Assembly (NCBI GenBank): GCA_964016875.1
Contig: OZ024734.1
Coordinates: forward strand, 51,256,622-51,320,621
Source of the DNA: Fallopia convolvulus
Taxonomy: Eukaryota; Streptophyta; Magnoliopsida; Caryophyllales; Polygonaceae
DNA: 64,000 nucleotides
Reading direction: 5' to 3'
In this document: one piece after another, positions 58,547 to 64,000 of the stretch
Layout of the letters: every line of letters starts with the position of its first letter
Position numbering within the stretch: the first letter of the stretch is position 1
The notes under the pieces: generated by a model
Databases searched by the model: none
Seen by the model: the letters and a program-made list of their open reading frames with translations, nothing else
Told to the model about the DNA's origin: nothing
Program-made: the position numbers and the translations under genes

Positions 58547-60132
58547 CTCGACACCAGACGACACGCAAAGTCAGGAGAAGCAAGAATTGATGGAAACAAC
58601 ATAATCGCTGGAAGAAGGTTCGCTAAAGACCAACGAGGGAGAGCTCGGGTTCTGGGAATCGCTAGCCTCTACACTCCCTACGGATTCGGAAATCTCCTCA
58701 TAGAATCTCTCTTGAGCTTTGAACACGAAGCCTGGCGGCAGGCTCTTAACCTCTTCGTAGGATCTCTTTTGAGCTTTGGACGCGAAGCCTGGCGGGGGGC
58801 CCAAAGAAGCTTCCCTAGGCATGAAAGAGCGACGTCTAGGCCACGAAAGGCGAGCACCTGGAAATGAAAAAAAAGAAAAGGGGGGTTGAGACATCGAGCG
58901 AAGCAACCAAAGAAAGAGAACGCGAGGTCATAAGGGGAGAAGGTCACGTGGCACCCTAGGGCTACTCTGACAAGATAGGACGGTGGGGGAGAAGTTGAAG
59001 CGCCAAAAAGAGGAGAGAGAAGGTGGAATGGAAGCCAGTGATGGAAACCAGCGGTGGAGGCCCAAACGTCCCGTCAGTCGGACATCATGACGTTTGGGTT
59101 TCCAAGGATCTCAAATTTCAAAACCGCAAAGAGGAAACCAGAAAACTAACCGTCGCCACCCTCACCCCGCCGTCCCGCCGCCATGACGCTGGTGTAAAAC
59201 GCCGAGAAGCGACCGTTGCCTGCTAGGGCACAAAGAAAAGCAAGAGGGAGTGCAAAGAAAAGACAGCAAGGGCACCGCGCAAGAGCGCACGCCGCCCTTA
59301 CCATCACCGTTTCACCGCCGTAATGCCGGCGTGAAACACTGGCAACAAGCCGTCACCCACCTAAGGAACGAAACGGAGAAAGAGCAAAAAGAAGAAAATC
59401 AGAGGCATCGTACAGACGCAAGCGCCGCCCTCACCCCCTTCATTTCGCCACCGTAACACCGGCCCGAAACACCAAGGAGCGTCTGCCTCCCGCTAGAACA
59501 GAGGGCGGCAAGAGGGCGGCGAGAGAACTACGAGAGAACATCAAAGACGAGAAAAGAGAGTTGGGTACTTACTTGCTTAGAGTCGGCGTGGAAGAAAGTG
59601 GTGGCGCGGCTAGAGAATAACAAAAGGTCGTCGGTAACTGTCTCGATAACCACTCACAGGAAACTGGGAAGACGAAGATCGAGAGAAAGAGAGGAAATGC
59701 CGAAGGAAGAAGATGAAGGTGAAGAGGTGTGCGAAAGATGCCCCTTAAAAAGAACCGGCTTGTGCCGCTCCCTGCTCCCAAAAGGCTTATTGGGCCTATC
59801 CTACCTGGACGGCCCATTAAGCAAGATAAGGGGAGCAGGCCCAGGGAGCCTCAAGCGTACGAGCGAGAGAAAAGCTTAAGTGTCAGGCCTCACAAGAGAA
59901 TTACTCGCAATACGCCCTCCCAACCTCTAAAAGCTCGCACCTCGCGATAGGCCCTCCGAACCTCTAAAAACTCGTAGAAGAAACCCTCACGAAATGTCCA
60001 CCCAACCTCTCGACCTCGCATCCCGCGACCCCAAAGAAGTACAAACCCCGCACCCCGGTCTTTGATGGATCAAGTGCCCTTCATGTTTATGACTCGGGGC
60101 CCTCGGAACGAGGTCCCCAGGCCATGGGGTTG
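58547..60132 (+). other. Tat region between antisense ORF and 3' LTR
   Basis: 58680-58800 contains two copies of a block with TTTTGAGCTTTGGACGCGAAGC and TAGGATCTCTTTTGAG-like words. 59020-59480 has three diverged copies of about 150 bp marked by CACCCCGCCGTCCCGCCGCC, TTTCACCGCCGTAATGCC and TTTCGCCACCGTAACACC. This could be promoter or leader DNA for the antisense ORF. 59890-60132 matches 23404-23536. Confidence 0.45.
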
Positions 60133-60347
60133 TGACGGTGCCCAAAATAGTAAAATAGGAAGTGGGCCCGGGGTATGGGGAGTAAACGGACCCGACGGGA
60201 CTCCCAAAGTGGATTTCGAGGCCCACAATTATATTCGCCTTTTAAATTAAACAAAGTTCCTACCCCTGCGAGGTCTCCAAAAAATTCGAAGCGAGGTCTA
60301 AACCTCATTGCCGACTCTATTGACACACCCGCCCATCCGAACCACTC
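60133..60347 (+). repeat. Tat element 3' LTR, truncated
   Basis: Begins TGACGGTGCCCAAAATAG and follows the 5' LTR to CCATCCGAACCACTC, then stops at 60347 where unrelated DNA begins. Only the first quarter of the 843-bp LTR is left; the TATA box and poly(A) region are gone. Confidence 0.87.
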
Positions 60348-60355
60348 TATTCGAA

Positions 60356-60495
60356 GCATGATCTTATCTTCTTACGAATTCTTATGCTTGGCTATGTTGT
60401 GGTGTCCCTTATCCCCGCTGAGTACAGTGAAGTCTAGGATAAGGGACACCACAACATAGCCAAGCATAAGAATTCGTAAGAAGATAAGATCATGC
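60356..60495. repeat. perfect 59-bp inverted repeat with 22-bp spacer
   Basis: 60356-60414 and 60437-60495 are exact reverse complements (starting GCATGATCTTATCTTC and ending GATAAGATCATGC). The spacer 60415-60436 (CCGCTGAGTACAGTGAAGTC...) matches another part of the same LTR (46872-46893 in the first copy), about 230 bp away from the arm in an unrearranged LTR. Confidence 0.95.
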
Positions 60496-61648
60496 CTTTA
60501 AATAGATAGAGTCATCAACTTTCATTGACTTAACAAGTAAATTAATCTATTTTCATAAACTAACTCACTCAATTGCTTGTTTTGGATCTAAAGCTTGAAA
60601 CTTTCGTTTTCAAACAATATCAACCTTCAAGTTACTAACTTTCTCTTTCAATCAAGTTAAAACTCAAATTACCTCAACTCCCGTTTCGGTATTAAGCACA
60701 ACAAACAATCTCAATAAAAATAAAAGGCATTCAAAACACAATCTTACTCATCAAACATGCTCAACTATGCCGGGCTTAACCCCGACCCTAGAAAAATAGA
60801 CTACTCACTACTCATGATTAAGAAACCAAAAACTTCAATAAAAATAAACATTGAAACAAAACTCAAACTTATATTAATAACAAAAATATCGTCCTACAGA
60901 GAATCAGAAGAAAACCAAACCAAAACAATCACCGAACCACAAACTCGATCAACGAACCTCGGAAACCGTCGTCACCGAACCTCGTTACCGACTTCCGATC
61001 CGGCTCTCTCTCCTTCGGCCTTCCTTCTCCTCCAAAACTATCTCTAAAACTCTACTCCAAAATTAAGCCTCCTCTTTCTATGCTAGATAGAAGGGTATTT
61101 ATACTAGAAAATCCTAAAAAACTAAAAAGGCTCAAAGATAAAAACTTTCCTAAAAAGATAGAAACAATCTCTAAAAGATAGAAATAAAATCTAGAAAGAT
61201 ATTAAACCCTAAAATACATATTCTAATAACCCATAAAGATTCTAAAAAGATACTCAACCGATACGGAAATAAATTCCCGCTCAGGGTCGGTGAATAATAA
61301 AATAATACTCCGAAATCTTTCTCTTCGTGGCCTCGTTAACGACCCTTCACAGCCTCGTTAACGAGCCTGGGGTTTTGTTTTCTTCAACTCATCCTCTCGT
61401 TTTCTTGAGCTTTGACTTCTTAAATCTTGCACTTTCCCGTCCTTCACTGTGATGCTCCAAATTTAGCTCCATTTAGCTCCTTTCCTCGCTAAAACCTGCA
61501 AAATACACAAAATAGCGTAGATTCCACCCTTTTCGTAGATTTATGCAAAACTAACTAAAAACACTTAAAACTAAACCTAAACTAGACAACATTAATCCTA
61601 GTAAGCAAAGAAAACCTATCAAAAACTATACCAAAAATGCGAACATCA
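60437..61648 (-). repeat. LTR of the second copy, outer end lost
   Basis: Collinear with 47131-48346 and ends GCGAACATCA before AAATACCCCATACTTAG. The first 300 bp of the LTR (as at 46827-47130) are absent or rearranged. Confidence 0.8.
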
Positions 61649-63364
61649 AAATACCCCATACTTAGACTTGCTTGTCCTCAAGCAATAAACAAGATACTAA
61701 CCGAAACCAAAACAAATCATGCTTATCAAGACATAGCCATCTTCAAAAAGCAATATCTACACATAAGAAAATTATAGCAAAAGACTATTAACATCCTCAC
61801 ACATATATGCACTTAAATAGACATAAAATAATACAATCCAACCTCTCAAGGGATATAATGTGTTTCACTCCACTCTCAAGTGTTTGGGCTTATAATATCA
61901 ATCTCTCAACTCATCCTATATACAAAAACTCATAGAAATTAGAACTTATATCACCAATACTCTCCACCCAAGATTTGTCAAAACAAGCAAAGAATCATCA
62001 AGAGAACTTAGGCTCAATGAAAAACTTCATAGAAGCTTCCATTCGGTCGGGTTGTAATGGGGCTTGGTAAAGACAGTAGGGCATGGAAATATTTTGGTCA
62101 TGTGGTGCTAATAATATCCGGGAATCAAAGACTCCTAAAAACTCACACATAACATCAAAACTCTCATATAAAATAACCAAACTCACTCTCATATTATGCA
62201 CACTCATTTTCACTCACCCATTTATCATCCTAGAAAGTCTCATAACCAAAAATAAAAGAATCTCTTAATATTATTTTTAAACACAAATGCACTTCAACTT
62301 TTCCTCTTTCTTTCTCTCTTTTTTTTATATTTTTTCTTTTTCCCCCTTTTTTTTTCGCTACCTCGTTAACGAACCCACATCCGGGTCGTTAACGATCCAC
62401 CGTATACATTTCTTCCCTTTAACACTTAATTGTGCATCTTTTTATCAAGAGACCTTTCTTACATATAATAACAAGAGACTTCCAATCTACCCTTCCCAAA
62501 TACCCTTTAATTCAAGCAAACAGAAACTCTCTTCTTTTTTTTTAACAAAACACAAAACTTTACCTCTCCAATCTAAGTCCTAATTCCCGGATAGGGTCAA
62601 GCTTATCTCGGCTAGGGAATAATTATTGTGGAGCTAAAAATAAAAGGTTTCAGGCCAAAATTGGTTATCAAAAGAAGGAATAATGTAAAGGTAGATAGGG
62701 GATAATAGGGCTCATAAAAATAAGTTCTCTATCATATGATCTTCACAAGTAATGAACTAAAAATCTTTTAAGGGTCTCAAGAAATAGATAACCATCACAA
62801 TTCCAAGAGATAATATGCATAAGGAGAGTAAATCACACAAAAAAGAAGAGGGATTTATAAATGTTCTCCCTATAAGGGAAAAAATAACTCACAAGGTAGA
62901 TTTTGTTGGATTGCATCATCTATGCTATAAAGTATATGTGCTCAAGTTCATCTAATGCTATTCTCTTCTAAAAACAATAATTTCAATTTTTAAGAATCCG
63001 GCTATACTTTCAAAGACATGTTTGCAAGGAATTATATGATTAAACTAGTGATTGCTATCATAGAACTTTAAGAAGGAATATCTATCAATTCTAAACTCTT
63101 TTTGGATTTTTAAATTTTTCAATTTTTTTGTTTTTTCGATTTAACAAAAGTAACAACTACATAAAACATAAAAACACCTAGGACATAATTTTTCTACTTT
63201 TCTTCCCACCCCATACTTAAAATTATAGTGTCCCCACTGTAAGAAAAATAAGAAGAAGAAGGAAAAGAAATAGAAAAGAAAACAAAAAAAAATTAAAAAG
63301 CAAAAGAAAGACATAAAACTTACAAAAGTGGAAACAAGGAAAGGAAACTTCATCTTGAGCTTGA
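61649..63364 (-). other. non-coding internal region of the second retroelement copy
   Basis: No gene. On minus it runs from the ORF end through CTTACAGTGGGGACAC and AAGTATGGGGTGGG, words typical of 3' regions in Athila-like plant gypsy elements, to GAGGACAAGCAAGTCTAAG before the LTR. 62357-62580 holds two TCGTTAACGA-type words absent from the first copy. Confidence 0.6.
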
Positions 63365-64000
63365 TCAACGGTTCGGTGGAGGAAAGTAGTGCTCAAAGTT
63401 CCCCATGAAGTCATACATCGTCCTCCAACGCTCAGCATCCTCCGCCTCTCTCTGACGCTGCCTCTCATCTTCCCTCGACATACGGGCGGAATAGACGGTT
63501 TCCCATTTATCCATCCTCCGATGAATGTGATCGGTTTGAAGGTGAAGTTGTTGCATCCGTGCAGAAAGATCCTCCGCCCATGGTGGTGGTATGCTCGATC
63601 CTGCGTACTCGGGCTGAGGAGGTGGTGGGTAGTGAGGCTGGAAAGGGTCTTGATACATCAACAGGTTGTAAGGCATTAAGCCATATGCATGAGGGTCGAC
63701 AGGAGCTGGTGGAGGGTCGACAGGAGCTTGCGGCACCTCGTTAACGAAGCTGGTTGCCTCGTTAACAGTGTTGTGCGGTGGCTGAAAATGGTCGTTAACG
63801 ACCCTGGTTGGCTCGTTGACGAAGATGTTGCCTCCTAATTCCTCCGTCTCCATGTCGTCTTCTGTAAAGTTGAGCTCCTCAGTGTCGCCCTCGGTGTCGG
63901 CTTCCTCGATGTCATTGCCTACGACCTCGGTATCCTCTTGCTCATCTTCTTCTTCATATTCGTCCACATCGTCCCGCTCAAACCGGGTGTGACATGGTCG
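63365..64000 (-). CDS. retroelement ORF of unknown function, C-terminal part
   Basis: The minus-strand frame is open from the window edge to the stop at 63365. It starts at the edge with RPCHTRFERDDVDEYEEED, a very acidic stretch (about 45 residues), then FVNEPTRVVNDHFQPPHN, a Pro-rich linker (VPQAPVDPPPAPVDPH), HYPPPPQPEYAGSSIPPPW, then a basic coiled-coil-like segment (MQQLHLQTDHIHRRMDKWE, REDERQRQREAEDAERW). No protease, RT or integrase motif. Likely the C-terminus of a gag-like or accessory protein. The start lies beyond the window. No stops, so the ORF is still open in this copy. Confidence 0.55.
   Translation of the reverse strand, partial: RPCHTRFERDDVDEYEEEDEQEDTEVVGNDIEEADTEGDTEELNFTEDDMETEELGGNIFVNEPTRVVNDHFQPPHNTVNEATSFVNEVPQAPVDPPPAPVDPHAYGLMPYNLLMYQDPFQPHYPPPPQPEYAGSSIPPPWAEDLSARMQQLHLQTDHIHRRMDKWETVYSARMSREDERQRQREAEDAERWRTMYDFMGNFEHYFPPPNR

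Larger units (their letters stand above)
43989..60347 (+). mobile_element. Ty3/gypsy retrotransposon of the Tat lineage, nested and 3'-truncated
   Basis: Order: 5' LTR 43989-44831, primer-binding site, gag, protease, RT, RNase H, a second RNase H-like domain, integrase (to 54970), minisatellite, an antisense ORF region, and a 3' LTR cut off at 60347. The second RNase H after the RT and the antisense gypsy-type ORF near the 3' end are known marks of the Tat lineage. Without the 4827-bp insert at 46827 the element is about 11.5 kb. The coding part is GC-rich compared with its surroundings. It is dead: frameshifts and stops lie in gag, pol and the antisense ORF. Confidence 0.88.
60348..64000 (-). 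mobile_element. second copy of the minus-strand LTR retrotransposon (runs off the window)
   Basis: From 60437 the sequence follows the nested element at 47128-51590 almost throughout: LTR 60437-61648, purine-rich run, non-coding internal part, then the ORF at 63365 onward. It lacks the 1326-bp duplication. It keeps about 220 bp (62357-62580) missing from the first copy and extends further into the ORF. The outer part of its LTR is missing and is replaced by an inverted repeat at the junction with the Tat 3' LTR. Confidence 0.82.

Overview
The window is plant nuclear DNA, most likely from a eudicot. It has spliceosomal introns with AT-rich interiors, one clear plant housekeeping gene with a plastid-style N-terminus, and transposon families typical of angiosperms: Ty3/gypsy of the Tat type, CACTA, PIF/Harbinger, hAT, LINE and SINE. 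The species cannot be named from the sequence alone. No rRNA, tRNA or CRISPR features were seen.

Layout. 1-1129: terminal part of a hAT element with a broken transposase N-terminus on the minus strand. 1130-4130: decayed gene-like material with a ubiquitin-like fragment (plus strand) and a coiled-coil exon (minus strand). 4938-10662: an intact nine-exon ribose-phosphate pyrophosphokinase gene, the only convincing host housekeeping gene. 11105-14735: SINE, Helitron-like and hAT-like fragments, then two LINE fragments. 14893-22430: a CACTA element with a broken TNPD (TNP2-type) gene, a TNPA-like gene and palindromic subterminal repeats. It runs into a TTG microsatellite of nearly 1 kb (22437-23403) and then a Tat-gypsy tail plus LTR (23404-24335). 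24535-24704: a SINE with a perfect 17-bp target duplication. 24811-33069: a probable autonomous PIF/Harbinger element with intact transposase and Myb/SANT-like genes (minus strand), plus two extra plus-strand genes facing them. 33240-33437: first exon of a host-like gene, flanked by a 263-bp direct duplication that includes the Harbinger end. 34880-36926: decayed plant-mobile-domain gene. 37330-38105 and 39240-43860: LINE remnants; the second is split by a solo LTR and a hAT-like element. 43989-60347: a Tat-lineage gypsy element with gag, protease, RT, RNase H, integrase, a minisatellite and an antisense ORF region. A second, minus-strand LTR retrotransposon sits in its protease codons (46827-51653, 5-bp TSD). 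60348-64000: another copy of that second retrotransposon, starting at a perfect 59-bp inverted repeat and running off the window.

How the parts relate. The PRS gene makes PRPP for nucleotide, histidine and tryptophan synthesis and stands apart from the transposons. The Harbinger transposase and its Myb-like partner form a normal two-protein transposition module. The extra plus-strand genes inside the same presumptive ends (a small tail-anchored-type protein and a second Myb/SANT-like ORF broken by one stop) are the best candidates for something undescribed. From 39 kb to the end the window is a stack of nested insertions whose relative order can be read from target duplications and interrupted codons.
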